Below are positions 1 through 12,238 of a DNA stretch of 64,000 nucleotides, piece by piece. The stretch comes from Benincasa hispida (lineage: Eukaryota > Streptophyta > Magnoliopsida > Cucurbitales > Cucurbitaceae), in assembly GCF_009727055.1 (NCBI RefSeq), contig NC_052351.1, forward strand, positions 53,759,123 through 53,823,122, in the 5' to 3' direction. How positions within the stretch are numbered: the stretch's first letter is position 1; the number at the start of each line of letters is the position of its first letter. The notes below the pieces were generated by a model that did not search any database, was not told where the DNA came from, and saw only the letters and a list, made by a program, of their open reading frames with translations. A program made the translations under genes and the position numbers.

Positions 1-240
1 AACGGATGTAGGAGAGCAGACATTCTACCTTATAGCGTAAGGCTAGAAGGTTGCAATGCTTGCCTTACGTTGTAAGGCAGAGGGTTCAGCATCGCAACGC
101 TTCAGCCGCAGTGTTTCAATGCTGCATGGAGTATCGCAACGAGCGGCGTAGCGCTATGTTATGGCGAATGCAAATGCCAGTGTCGCGATGCTCCGAACAT
201 GAAGCGTGCATGTAGTGGTAGTTCCAGATCGTGCCTTCAA
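1..240. repeat. GC-richer fragment resembling gypsy-type LTR sequence
   Basis: This block is much richer in GC than the AT-rich DNA after it and repeats phrases such as GCAACGCTT and GCAATGCT. The same vocabulary, including CCTTATAGCGT, recurs at about 32490-32600 and 29820-29960, where it lies in gypsy-like LTR sequence. I see no reading frame. The left end is cut by the window, so the type is inferred from the shared words only. Confidence 0.35.
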
Positions 241-3200
241 GTTTTGGGGCCGTAGTGGAAGGAAGTTTTTATATTTTATTAATATTAATTTGTAATATTT
301 AATTATATTTAGTTTTTTCATTAACTAAATTAATATAAGTGTTTATATTAATTTAATTAATGTTTGGATGCCAATTTTGGTCTAATGTTGCTTTTATATT
401 AATTATACATGTGATGTATGATTTATTTATTATATTACATAGTGTATGCCATATAGTATAAAAATTCCACTATAGGGTAAACATTATTTCATGCATCATT
501 TTAATATAGATGTTATATTATATAGTTGCATGGTTTAATTAAGCATGCTCATGCATCATATTTAATATAATTGTTATATTATGTGATTGTATGCATTTAT
601 AACATGTCCATGCATCATTTTATTTTATAAGTATCATAATATATAGTATGGATGGATGGATGAATGTTATGTTATTTTCATTACTTTATTATATGATTGT
701 TATGTACAATGTAATAAAAATGAAGTTGTATGGAACATGACACCACTTTAGTAAAATTATAATTGTTATAATTTTTGAAAGTATGTCATTAGATGCATAT
801 ATAGGTTTCAATTATTTTATTAACTTTTTATGAATGTTATAAGTTTAATGAAATTAGAAATAAAATTTATAATAAAGAGTTGCATGCAAATATAGATTAA
901 AATTAATTCTAAATGGTTTAAAATTAATTTCATTTCGACCTATGTTGATAATATTTCTAATATGATTAGAAATAGGTTTATTCTTTTTATTTCCATTTAA
1001 TGGGATTAAATTGGATTAAATAAAAGATTAAATTTATAACATAATTGTCTGGGACCTTTATCTAAAGAAGGTTCTGTCTAAGGTTGCGGTATTTAAGCTG
1101 ACAAAAGAGAAACACCCCTACCTAAGAACTAACCTAGAAGGTGAGTTAGACAATAATGTTATAAGCATGCAATAAATGATTAGGTTTATTAAAGTGTTTA
1201 ATAAACAAGAATTATATATTATTAAACTATCCAATATAAGAGTTATATTGGGTCAATTTAACAATTTGTTTAGATAAATCTATTAGCCTAATTTACCTAA
1301 GTAATGAACTCTCGTTCGTAAAATATTTAATGGGAGGAAAAATATGTATATTATAGGTCATGTTTTCATTCACGTTCTCCCTAAATGTTCACACCGTGAG
1401 ACTCATGCTCGACCTTGAGGCACTTGCGAGCGTCCTCCTCCAGATGGTGTTTGCATATGTCAATATCAAGGTGAATGGAGAAAGTATTTATAGTAAGTGG
1501 GAGAAGGATGTGTGTCAACATGTCCTATGGTCTACTTCATTAGTTTGCATCGTGAGATCTTCTTGAACAACCTCGAGGTATCATGGGAGTGTCCCCTTTC
1601 GGATGGTTAGTACATTAGGTCAATATCAACGTGAACTTCATAAATGGATATGATCGCTTTAGTTTTTGACCCAATTGGTTTTTCCCTTCGTTTGGCTCAT
1701 TGGGATTGAACTTTAGGGTCTAAAATGGAGGGTCACACTTATAAGAAATTGTTAAGCAATTTAATGATTTCTTGACCAAATAAATGGTAACTAATTGTTA
1801 TAGGAATAAGAGTTATTTTGGTATAACAGTTGATTGAGAATGTCTCAATTCAGTGAAGGAATGATTGACCATCCTTCAGTGGCTTTTATTCTGATTCACT
1901 GGAGTATCATAGCAACAGAATTTTGAATTAATATGAATGAGATTCATATTAATTGAGTTCATTCTTTTAATTTCTATGCTGAATAAGAATGGATAATAGA
2001 TTGCATACAATCAATTAACATGTTTTATATGATTCAAAGTTATGTCATTTTCTTTCAAGGTTTTAGTTTTTTTTACTTACCAATATAAGTCAAAGGTTTT
2101 GATAATTATGTTACCTTGAAAAGTCATCAACACATAATGGTAGTGTACTTTTGTCTTTTATTTGGGAAATGTTCTCAAAAGGAATTGTTGTCAATTCATG
2201 AAGTGTTCATGAATAATCTTTACAGTGATAGCTTACTTTTATTGTCTAAATAACATATGATGTGTCTGAACTATAAGATAATGTCATGATGAAACATATT
2301 GTATGTTGGAGTCATGTGAAGCTAAATGACCTTCAAAGTTAAGTATTATCTGAGTCTAAAAAAGTGAATAGAGCTAGTAAAGAAAGTATTTCCAAATTAG
2401 TTTGGAATGTCACATAATGAGGAATTTTAGAAATACCTCAAAAGGAAGAAAAATAAGAATAACTAAATTTGATTTACTAAGTTCTTGGTGGAGAATACAT
2501 ATTCACACCGTGATAGTTGAATAATGATTCACTATCAGTACTTTTCTTCATTACAATTAGATTGTAAATCTTGATGAATATTTAATTAAGTGGAACAGTT
2601 CTACTAGTAAGCAACGGGAAGCTCATCTCAGTTAAAGTAGTAGGAGACATTAAAATGTTATTTATTTATGTTGAATATGGTGCTTTTATCATCATAAGAG
2701 AAATTCAATTTCTCCAAACTTTATTATTAAATACTTCATAGAGTATGAATAATTTTAGTGATAAAATATGTTTTAAAAAGTTGTTTTGAAAATATGTTTA
2801 GCTTTAAATAAATACATTTTTTTGTGTCAAAAGTTAATACATCTGCATACTAAACTGATAGAGTATAAGGATTAATGAATCTAGAAAGAAAGAAAGGTAC
2901 TATTTTCCTAAAGGGATACATATCTTTGGCTTTTAAATGACACTTCGGTAAGTTAAAGTTAAATTATTATTACCTGTTAAAAACTTTGCTTCTCATGCAG
3001 GTGTGTCATTGAAACTTTATTAGATAAGGTTACTTGGCCAATGTTGGACTTTCTTTTACCCAGGTAGTCTTGTGATTCAAAGCATAAGTCTAACTTCATA
3101 AACAAGTCATTAATATGATTGATGAGTATTTATGAATAAACGTATGTTGTTCTAATGCAACTTAAGTCTTACTTTCTTTGAAATGTTCAAAAGAAATTAG

Positions 3201-3479
3201 ACTAAAGTTTAAGTCATTTAGGCAAGCGTATTGTGATATTATGATCAGATCATAATGATTAGTACAGGATATTTGTTGTACTAAGCCTAATTAATAGAGA
3301 TGAGATGAGATCTCAACTTCAAGCATTAAGTACAATTTGGATGAAATTGTATTGCAATAGGAGAAATATGGCGTTGTTGAACTGGGTACATTTTAGATAT
3401 TTTGTTATACATAGTTCCAATCTTTTTAAAATAGTTTTTCAAATAATTCAGTCGAATTATCTCATAGAATTCTATCGAA
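241..3479. other. AT-rich stretch without a supportable gene
   Basis: About 3.2 kb of AT-rich sequence with stops in every frame. The longest open frames (1360-1566 and 3305-3523) have no recognisable motif and no plausible splice partners. Probably decayed retroelement DNA, but no LTR boundary, primer site or polyprotein motif is visible. Confidence 0.5.
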
Positions 3480-4034
3480 TAAAAGGAGTTTTACTACACG
3501 ATAGCTTTACAGAACCTATATGATCGAGTATCAATTCTATACGATAGACTTCTTCCTCTATACGATCGAGTATCAAGTCTATACGATAGACCTTCTTCTT
3601 CTATTTGTTGGTTTGATCACATACTCGATCGTCTACTTGATCGTTTACCTCCTCCTTCCCTCTATCCAAATTCATACAGGGCTCATAACTTCTGGATTCT
3701 TACACTGAGAATGCGAAGCTAATCTTGTGGTGGTGTCTTGTTCTGTTCAAAGATCGAGATCGAGTTTTACTCATTGGTGATCGAGGAACTTCAAGTTGAT
3801 CGTTGCGTTCGTGCTATTCAACGAGTTGGTGACTGATCGAGGGAAATATGTGAAGAAAGAGTTCTTCAAAGGTATTGTCTTTTTGATCCTTTGTATTTTG
3901 TTAAGAAGCATGATGTAATTTATCTTTAATGCATAACTGTTTCTGTTTGATTGTAAATGTTTATGTTATTTCACAATGGAGTTTGGAACGATCCGCTTCC
4001 ACTCACTGTGTTCTCTAGTTTTAGAATTCCTTCA
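3480..4034 (+). mobile_element. Ty1/copia LTR fragment, 3' part
   Basis: The segment carries features shared with other LTRs here: repeated ACGATCG/ACGATAG words (about 3500-3650), a TGGTGGTGTC block, a GTTCTTCAAAGGTA-like motif near 3860, then a CGCTTCCACTC block and a terminal CCTTCA at 4034. Equivalent ends lie at 25967, 41002 and 44272. No coding region follows. The left limit is approximate. The short open frame at 3520-3708 is a by-product of the cgat repeats. Confidence 0.5.
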
Positions 4035-4084
4035 ATATATATAATTAAATTAAAATTAAAATTGTTTGAACTTTGAAATTTAAG

Positions 4085-4470
4085 AAAAAAAAGGAGGGAG
4101 TTATTTTAACTCCCTCAACCCCGTCAAATTCCTCAACCTCTCCAATACGTGAAAAACAAGAGAGAAAAAGATCATCTTGTTCTTGATCCCTCTCCATCTC
4201 TCTATGTTATTCTTTCAGAAAAATCTCTAAAGCTTTCATTCTTCCCCTATTACCATGATTGAGTGCAAGCCCAGAAAACTCTACATGATTATCTTCCTTA
4301 AGAATAACGAAGAAGACCTCGTGGTAGTGTCCTCTTCATCCTGTACGTTGTGTTGGTGGTTGCGGGTTCGCGAGATCGAGAGAAGCAGCTCGTGATCGTA
4401 TTTGTGAGAGGAAGCAAGAAAACAATATTCTTCAAGGGCATGTGATATCCTATCCCCCTTCTTTTCTTTG
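4085..4470 (+). mobile_element. Second copia LTR fragment
   Basis: Aligns by eye with 43770-44105: a small hairpin (4094-4116), CATCTCTCT, a TGGTAGTGTCCTC block and a TTCTTCAAGGGCA motif in the same order. The 115-codon minus-strand frame at 4281-4628 is the reverse complement of this LTR sequence and should not be read as a gene. Boundaries are approximate. Confidence 0.45.
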
Positions 4471-5813
4471 TACTTACTCAGTAGCAGCATGCTTAAGTTA
4501 ATAAATTTGTTTATCCATGAATTTCCATGGCTCTGAATTAATTTGAATGGTCTGTAAAATGAATTTAGAGACAATTGTATCCAATTGCTTCTACTGTGGG
4601 GAATTGCAATCTCAAGCCTAGCATGCACATAATAGTTAAAGGCTTAAACAAAATGTCACAGTCCATGGCTTTCCAACGAGAATTTAAATCTCCAAATCTT
4701 TAATTCTTAACCAAATAAAATAATCAATTTTTCTTCTCCAAATTAGTTAATTCAATTTTTGGATCCAAACTCCAAAATTAAAAAGGAATAAAAATTTAAA
4801 GAGGGATTCTCAAAAATAGGAAAATAAGAAAAACTATTTACACAAAATAGCAAAATTTAGTCTTCTTTGATATAGGCTGATAGAGACTGGTAGAAGTCTA
4901 TCAGAAATGAAACTGATAGACGTCTAATACTGATACTATGTGATAGAAGTTGATAAAAGTCTATAAGTGTCTATAAGTGTTTTTTTTTTTTTAATATTTC
5001 TATAAATAGTTTGACATTTTTTCTATCTCTTAAAATTTCTCAAATTTAAAACCACAATTTTTCCTAAATAAATCAAACCAATTTTTTCTTAAATTGAATT
5101 AAAATTCCGATATTTTACAAATATCTTTTAAATTAACTATCTTTCCTCCCAATTAAAATTTTAGTAAAATACCGCCCAAAGTATTTTAAAAAAAAAATAA
5201 TTATTATCTAAAAAATTTGGGATGTTACTAAAGAACCCATTTATTTATTTATTAAAAAAAAAAAAAAAACAAAGGGTCTTAATCAAAAAACAAGCCTAAA
5301 AACACAAATGGAAATTGCATAGACAAAATCCCATTTGGTTTGTTAGGGAACAAAGTTGAGGAAAATAGGGCTCTCTCTCTCTTAAAGGACAAGACTCCCC
5401 AATATCTCCCACCTTTTTACCAATGTCATGTGAAGGGGTGATGGGTGTGGGGATATATCCCACTTTATAAAAATCATAATTCTCATCCATGTCATCACCA
5501 AAATAAATAAATAAATAAATAAAGTAATTGGGATTTTAGTATGATTGGGATTGAGCCCTCCCTTTAGAAGACATGTATCATGACCTTTGTATCATGGATT
5601 GTCTCACCTATTTTCTTTCTCTCTCTCTAGACTCTATCTCCATTTTTCCTCTCTCTAACTTTTTACTTGGGATTTTCTTTTTCCCCCCTATGCTAACATT
5701 TATGCCCTACTATAACAACATAACAATTATTTATTTATTTTACAAAGAAAAAAACAAACATTTCTTTATTTTAGTTATTCTATCCAAAAAAAAAAAAAGA
5801 GAGAAGTATTAAG
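4471..5813. other. Intergenic AT-rich DNA with short A-tracts and an (AAAT)n microsatellite
   Basis: No supported gene. There are several A-runs and an AAAT/AATA microsatellite at about 5501-5524. Small frames at 5296-5490 (-) and 5573-5812 (+) are pyrimidine-tract or low-complexity translations without motifs. Confidence 0.5.
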
Positions 5814-6083
5814 CTCGTTTGATAATCGTTTGATTTTTGTTCATTTATTGAAAATTAAGCCCATAAACACTACTTGATACTTTCACTTCACTAATGATTT
5901 AAAAAAACCAAGCTAGAATTTGTAACTAAAAACTAGTTTTTAAAAACTTATTTGTGTTATTTGAATTTGACTACGAATTCAATAATTGTACTTAAGAAAG
6001 ATGCAAATCATGGTAAGAAATAGAGAAAAAATAGATTTAATTTTTATAAACAAGAAACAAAAACGAAAGGATTATTGAACGAG
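5814..6083. mobile_element. MITE-like element, copy 1
   Basis: About 270 bp bounded by imperfect inverted ends: it opens CTCGTTTGATAATCGTTT and closes AAAGGATTATTGAACGAG, whose reverse complement matches the opening with a few changes. The interior is AT-rich and non-coding. Two related copies follow within 800 bp. Size, terminal inverted repeats and lack of coding fit a miniature inverted-repeat element; I could not fix a target duplication or superfamily. Confidence 0.5.
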
Positions 6084-6352
6084 ATGAAAGGTGATAACTT
6101 TTAGAAAAAGAATAAAAAAAATCAAATTTCTTTAAAAGCTAATAATAATAATGATCGATGGAAGTAAAAGGGATTAAGGTTTCCATCTGAATGTGGAAGG
6201 CAATATATTTCTGGGCTAGCATCCTTCATGGGCCAAAAAGCCCAAAGCTTAGCCCAAAGATTGTTGAAACATCTAGCCGAAATAGCCTATTCCAATTAAT
6301 TTCATAAATGCTATTTATCACTAAATTAAATAAAAAAAGTTGAAAACTACAA

Positions 6353-6638
6353 CCCATTTAATAATCATTTGAATTTTTTTTTTAAAATAAAGTCTATAAA
6401 TACTAATTTTACCTCCAAATGTCGTCCATTGTGATCTACTTTTTATCAATAGTTTAAAAAATAAAGCCAAAATTTAAAAAAATATAAAAAATAACTTTTA
6501 AAAATTTGTTTTTAGAATTTGAAATTTGGCTAAAAATTCAACCATTGTACTTAACAAAGATGCAAATGATGAATTGAGGAGGAAATAAACATAATTTTCA
6601 AAAATCGAAAACAAAAAACGAAATGGTTACTAAGTGAG
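6353..6638. mobile_element. MITE-like element, copy 2
   Basis: Opens CCCATTTAATAATCATTT and closes AAATGGTTACTAAGTGAG, again an imperfect inverted pair. The inner sequence matches copy 1 in the same orientation, for example the phrase TTGTACTTAA followed by AAGATGCAAAT. Length is close to copy 1. Confidence 0.5.
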
Positions 6639-6649
6639 ACCTAAAAAAT

Positions 6650-6810
6650 AGTTTTTTAAAAATTTGTTTTTTGTTTTTTGGAATTTAGTTAATAATTTTA
6701 CTAATGTATTTAAGAAATACATAAACCATGATAAAAAATTGAGATGAAATAAGCTTAATTTTCAAAAATAAAAAATAAAAAATAAAAAATGAAATGGTTA
6801 TTAAACGGTA
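6650..6810. mobile_element. MITE-like element, copy 3, 5'-truncated
   Basis: Retains the right half of the family: the interior phrase around TATTTAAGAAATACATAAACC and the closing AAATGGTTATTAAACGG. The left inverted end is missing. It follows copy 2 almost directly, giving a local cluster. Confidence 0.45.
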
Positions 6811-9422
6811 TTTACATTATTTTATTAATAGATTTCATATGATTTTTTTTTAGATTATTTAAACTTTAATTTCATGTATCTAGTCATTTAATACATAATT
6901 ATTTGTTAAAATACATTTCATATTATCTAATTATTACTTTTCAGAATTATACATTAAATATTCATATTTAATATTTCCTTTGATTTTGTTAAGATCCCAT
7001 GATATTAGGTATAATTTAATTGATTTGATTGTTTTTTTTCCTCAGATTTCGCATTTTCCATTTTTGTTCTTTCAATACGAAGATGCACTCATCTTTGTAC
7101 ATCAATTTTTATCACTCATAAAAAAAAAATATTAAAATATTAAAAAATAAACAAGGTAAAATTTACCACATGACAAGTTATGATTAGACAATTTGATGAG
7201 AAGCACAAAGATACGTGTTGTCCTAGATATACCTAAGTATTTTTTATTATTATTTATTTTGTTTTCTCGTTTCTTATTTCATCAGCCATACGCTAAAATT
7301 ATAGTTTATAGCTTTCATTGACTTTTCAAATTGTTTATTTTACTTTTGAGATAAAAGATATATACAACAAGTATAGGATTAAATTTTCGTTGACATGTCG
7401 ATATTTCTATCGATACTTTCATGTTTTCACGGGTTTGTCATCAACATGAGAGGTGAATTGCTATTTTTATTATATCGTAGAAAAAATCTGCGAAACACAA
7501 AAAATAAGTATTAAAATACCACTGCTATAAATATAATATAAATAATTGAGATAATAATTTGTCTGAAAATTGTAAAATATATATTTACCGAATTAAATTT
7601 ATTTTTTGAATTTTTTATTTTTATTACTTTTTCTAGAAATATCTATCGAAATCGACATCTTATGAATATTTCCATCGAAATTTTTGTAAAATCAAGATGT
7701 CGATATTTTTATCGACATCGACATTTTAAATCCTGACGATAATTGGAGGCCGCTCATCCCACGTAGTAGTTCATATGTCATTGATATCGAAGGGACACAA
7801 CTATTTGAGTTTGATGAAGATGAGACACAACTCTTCTATTGTAAATGTATGAGTGTGTGATATAACTATAAAAATAAAGAAATTATTGATGGTCAATGCA
7901 TATATTATCGTTGTAAATTTGATCAAGAGTACTATTATCAATCCTTTTTCTTTCCTTGTTTATTTTTCAAAGAAATGTATTATCACCTCTAAATTGTGTT
8001 TGAGGAAGTTTTATGTTTGTTTCGAAGAATAGCCAAAATAAGAAATGACGAAAGGATGATGTGACAAATTTTTTCATGATGTGATATAGCCAAAATAAGA
8101 TATAGTCAAAATAAGCTGAATAGAAAAATCTCGAAAGGATGATGTGACAAATTTTTTCATGAAAGTAGAATTGAAAGTTTTTAGTTGAAGCAATAAAGAA
8201 ATGATAGGGGACTTTTGAATTTTAGATTGATTTTAAAAAGAAAATGAATTTTAAAAAATAAATTTTAAAAGAAAGTGAATTAAAAAAATATACACATTTT
8301 ATAACTTTTTACTTTTAATCTCAACCATTCAGTTACATTTTCACAAGATATAATGTTTCAAATTAAATATGGTCTTCACCATATTTTCCCTCATTTTAAA
8401 CTCTTCCTCTTCTCCAAAATCTTAATAATAATTTTTTTTTTTTTTAATTTTCAATCATCTCTAAAAATACCAAACCTCCATTATTCTCTCTTCAAGCTTC
8501 GATTTTCTTCCTTTCATCTTCTTCTTGAGAGAGATATTGTATTGTGAGAATTGACTTATTGAGTGCTACAATTTATAAATCTACTTTTTGAGAGAGTGTT
8601 TTTTAATCTTGTTCTTCATTTTCGTACTTTTATAAGGGTTGCTCTTGATCCAAAAAAAAAAAAAAAGTTGTAACGGTTTGATCATCAACTATGAAAATGA
8701 TTGGATTTATTTTTGAACTCGAAAAAGGAACATATCTCTTGTAGGGTTAAGTTTGAGTGACATATCTAGAGGAGCTTGGGAAGTAGATGTAGGCCAGTTG
8801 CAATCACTATAAAATCTCTCATTATTTAATTTTGCAATTAATTTGTTAACATATTTCATCAAACTAATTACTAAAATTTGTTCTTAAACTTTTTTAGGTA
8901 AATTTATTGATCTTTTTGAGGTGAATGTATTTGTATGAAATTCTTATGTAAATTACTTATTAGCTAAAAGTATATTAATTTGCTTAATTGAAGCCACATT
9001 TTAAAAAAGTTTTCATTAATTTGATTAAACCTTGTTCACCTCTTTTAAGGTTGCCATATTGATCCTACACACCTTACTCAAACCCATCAATCTTTAATAC
9101 CACTAGAGTGTTTATGATTTGTTAATCTGTTCAAAATTCTTTGTAAGACATATTACTCTAATATTTAGCAACCTTTAATAAAATTATAGTCTCTTATTCT
9201 TCTCTTTCTTATCCGCCAAACAACTTTAATCTTGTACCTATCTACGTGTCTTATGAAAAAGTTTATTGTACTACCACCAATCTCATTATCCATTACCAAA
9301 ACATAACACAATTTCTTAAAGAATTCTTAACTGAGCTACTTTATTATCTGGCTTAGGCAAATACATCATTTAATATATTCATTATCATCTCATATCGCTA
9401 CATAATTTTATCAGGTTCTAAG
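6811..9422. other. AT-rich intergenic DNA, no supportable gene
   Basis: No gene seen. Noted inside: repeated ATCGACAT words around 7390-7730; a 31-bp direct repeat at 8049-8079 and 8132-8162 (83-bp spacing); and LTR-like text around 8640-8800 without recognisable ends. The frame at 8353-8547 is a pyrimidine-rich translation without motifs. Confidence 0.45.
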
Positions 9423-9902
9423 TGTTATATATATTTAAATAATAATATGTTTAATTAAAGTATGAACTATATATGTAGATTAATAATTTATCAGTTATTT
9501 TATTAGATTGGGTCATATTATGTGATCTAATTAATTAAAACCATAGATTCCTAATTGAGTATGGACTTAATGGATAGAAGCACATTCCTAGTTAATTAGG
9601 GTTTAATGAGAACTCTAATTGAACTAGTATATAAAGAGACTTTAGACTACGTTCCCCAATACACCAAAACAATAAGCAATCAATCTTTCTTGAATCTCAT
9701 CTAGAGAAAAATCCTACTTAGGGCATTCAGAGTTTTGGTTGAGGAAGACAATAGCCATTTAGAGTCATTATCAATTCGGAGTCAATTTGTAGTCATTATC
9801 AGTTCGTTAATGGAATCTGGTACGTATATATTCTTGACTATTTGACATGAATGATCCTAGAGTTTATCCATTCAATATAGATATAAAGTAATTATGCTAA
9901 CA
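9423..9902 (+). mobile_element. 5' LTR of copia element A
   Basis: From 9604 to its end this matches 16169-16467, the 3' LTR, in the same orientation. It begins TGTTATATATAT and ends GCTAACA, so it has TG...CA ends and is 480 bp. The 5 bp before it, CTAAG (9418-9422), differ by one base from TTAAG after the 3' LTR (16468-16472), as expected for an aged target duplication. Many mismatches between the LTRs indicate an old insertion. Confidence 0.75.
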
Positions 9903-9904
9903 AG

Positions 9905-9916
9905 TAGTGTCAGAGC
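9905..9916 (+). other. Primer binding site of copia element A (decayed)
   Basis: TAGTGTCAGAGC lies two bases after the 5' LTR end. It matches TGGTATCAGAGC, the complement of the plant initiator tRNA-Met 3' end used by most copia elements, with two differences. Its position fixes the LTR boundary and orientation. Confidence 0.65.
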
Positions 9917-10429
9917 ATGAATTTCATGTTGGATTGTTAGTTTTATGCATTTTCCATTGGTAATGTTGATTAAGTTTTGGTTTCGGTAAAGAATTTAAAG
10001 GTTTTTTTTATTAAAAAAAAAACAGTCAGCTGACTATAGCAACGTTGTAAATCTCACCGACGGTAGGTTGGAAATCTCTACCGTCATTGTTTTCTTTGGC
10101 AATATGTATTCTTGCAACCCGTGTTTTTGTCGGTGGTATTTGGCATACCCATCACCGATTATGAATGATGTGCTAGTGATGTATTAAAGTGATTTTTTTG
10201 TTGATTATTTTGATTGAACGTGGTTTCCTAAAGTTTTTTTTTTTAGTTCTATTATTGTCAAAATTGAGGATGTTCAGTTCAACATTCTTGACAAAAGTCC
10301 ACCAATATGATGAAATCCATTGGGAAAAGTTAAAGACCAATTGAAGGAGTTGGGTCTCTTGCCACTGCAAGTTTTGCCTATCAAGACTTTCAGTCAATGA
10401 TCGTTGGTATTATTTAGGGACGCGTTTCT
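9917..10429 (+). other. Leader of copia element A, before the nested insertion
   Basis: Non-coding sequence between primer site and gag, with A- and T-runs and an accGACGGtag-like motif near 10060. The minus-strand frame 10173-10397 has no recognisable motif. The leader resumes after the nested repeat at about 12239. Confidence 0.45.
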
Positions 10430-11547
10430 GTTTTATTTTATTTATTAAGGATGGATGGGTTTGAACATGAAATCATGCATTAGACATAACTGATGCATTT
10501 GCTCCCATGCGTCTGAGGTCATGCGTCAGAATAATGATGCGTTAATCTTAACATACATTGATCACACGTTTCTATCACAAGTTTTCTTACGCTTGCGACA
10601 AGTACAACACAAACGCAAGTTTCTCGGGTAATCCAAGGTCAAACATGAGGACTTGTCACTCAATAATATTTGTGAAGTAATGCGTTTGAGGCGAAGAATA
10701 AAAATAAAGCGAAGAAAGTTTAAATGACTTATACACTACTCCTACTCCTAACTAAACAGATTGAGCAATAGGCAGTTTACAATGAGGATAGGTAGAAACA
10801 CAACAACCAATAACGCATAGTGATGTTTACTATCTTAAATCATCCGAGTAATCCCAGCTCGTTGTACTAACGCATCACACCTTTCGGGGGTCAACCGCAT
10901 GACTACATCTCTATAGTGCATGGTTGCATCGAGCATAAGATTGTGACTATCTCTAGGAACAACACGATCCTTGCTTAGTGCGTTCCATCTCTTACCTTCT
11001 CAGGTAGTTAGACGTGGCTATTTAACTTATAGACAAGCAATACAACATCCCATAGACAGGCGTTACCACAGCCTTTCACCAACCAAAGAGGATTAACTCA
11101 CTATACTCGCATAACACACACCTCTAGGTGGGTTGCTACATGCGTCCTATCTCTAGGCTACGCAATTAAGCATGCGACTGACTTTGATAAATAAACGCTG
11201 AAGATAAACTATGATAGAGATGAAGATGATGAAGAAGACGGTAATGAAGGAGTAAGACTTGCATTGATAATAAAATATCTTAATATCTCAAGCTAAAATG
11301 TAATACAATACAAAGATAAGAAGGGAGATGAAGGACTCCGCATCAAGGCTGCCAGTGGTGCCATGGTTGAATGGTGGAGATGTCTCTCTCAAGCTCTATC
11401 TCCGGCGAATGCTTCGATCGTCACTTGGTCTGGGTTGTGGAGAGGAAGAATACTCACGGGAAATCTCTTTCAAGCTCTCATCTATGATCACAAACTTCTG
11501 CCTTGAGGCAGAAGCTCGGATGTCTCAAAATGAAGGTCTCACGGGCT

Positions 11548-11666
11548 ATTTATAGAACTTGGACATTGATAGCTGTAATGATGGAGGTATGGCTCACTGC
11601 TGCTTTTGTCGCGATATGGGCGTTCTCACATCGCCTTATCTTGTTGATACTCCCAAGGTATGCGTT
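11548..11666. repeat. Left copy of a 119-bp duplication flanking adapter sequence
   Basis: Matches 11697-11815 over its whole length at a constant offset of 149 bases, with only two mismatches near 11621-11625. The copies are separated only by adapter sequence. The likely cause is assembly of two reads of the same locus on either side of a mate-pair junction. Confidence 0.85.
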
Positions 11667-11696
11667 TATACACATCTAGATGTGTATAAGAGACAG
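11666..11696. other. Tn5/Nextera mosaic-end junction (library adapter, not genomic)
   Basis: Positions 11678-11696 are exactly AGATGTGTATAAGAGACAG, the 19-bp Tn5 mosaic end used in Nextera libraries. The preceding TTATACACATCT (11666-11677) is the end of its reverse complement, CTGTCTCTTATACACATCT. Two mosaic ends head to head form the circularisation junction of Nextera mate-pair libraries. The + frame across it reads THLDVYKRQ, the usual translation of this adapter. I infer untrimmed adapter in the assembly. Confidence 0.95.
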
Positions 11697-11815
11697 ATTT
11701 ATAGAACTTGGACATTGATAGCTGTAATGATGGAGGTATGGCTCACTGCTGCTTTTGTCGCGATATGGGCATTGTCACATCGCCTTATCTTGTTGATACT
11801 CCCAAGGTATGCGTT
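11697..11815. repeat. Right copy of the 119-bp duplication
   Basis: Partner of 11548-11666. After 11815 the sequence continues into the rest of repeat X, so this is probably the genuine copy and the left one plus adapter the inserted excess, or the reverse. Confidence 0.85.
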
Positions 11816-12238
11816 CGAGTTGAATTTAGCTGAAGTTATCAACGCATTCCACCCATCTTGCAATCTTCTATTATGGTTGTCACTCCGTGGCCACAATCTC
11901 TATTTGTTCACCGCATTCTCCATGCGTTGGATGCATGCGTTTATCGCAACTTCCATGCGTTGGACGCATGGGGTTGCCGTCTGCATTCATCTTTTGCAGT
12001 CGCTGGCTTCAGCGCATGCGTTTGTCTGTGATTACTTATTACAAACGCATGCGTTTGATTCCTGCGATAGCTACAAAAATAGATACTTTGGCACGAAATA
12101 GCGCATAATATTGGGTCAGTGAGGCTTTAGATGCTTATCGACGCAAAACTCAATTTTTCACAAATTCTAAGTATTATCACCTCATTTTCTACTTATTAGC
12201 CCTCATGATTATAAATAAAAAGCTTATAATAACTGACA

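Larger units (their letters stand above)
10430..12238 (-). mobile_element. Nested gypsy-type non-coding repeat X, copy 1
   Basis: This block resembles 38590-40643 along most of its length: ATGCGT-rich text, the phrase CGCAAGTTTCTCGGGTAATCC, a middle rich in CTCTAGG, and a TTTATAGA...TTGGA section. On the minus strand it reads like a Ty3/gypsy LTR (a TTCGACCTCGGATTACC-type passage) and starts TGTCAGTTATT at 12238. No gag or pol frame is present, so it is non-autonomous or a solo LTR. It splits the leader of copia element A. It contains the sequencing adapter junction at 11666-11696, so its true length is about 150 bp less. Boundaries are approximate on the left. Confidence 0.5.

Noticed and set aside
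4281..4628. 115-codon minus-strand frame
   Set aside because: Antisense to a copia LTR segment that recurs at 43770-44105; no motif.
11559..12101. 180-codon open frame
   Set aside because: It crosses the Tn5 adapter (translated as THLDVYKRQ) and repeats its own first part because of the 119-bp duplication; not a gene.
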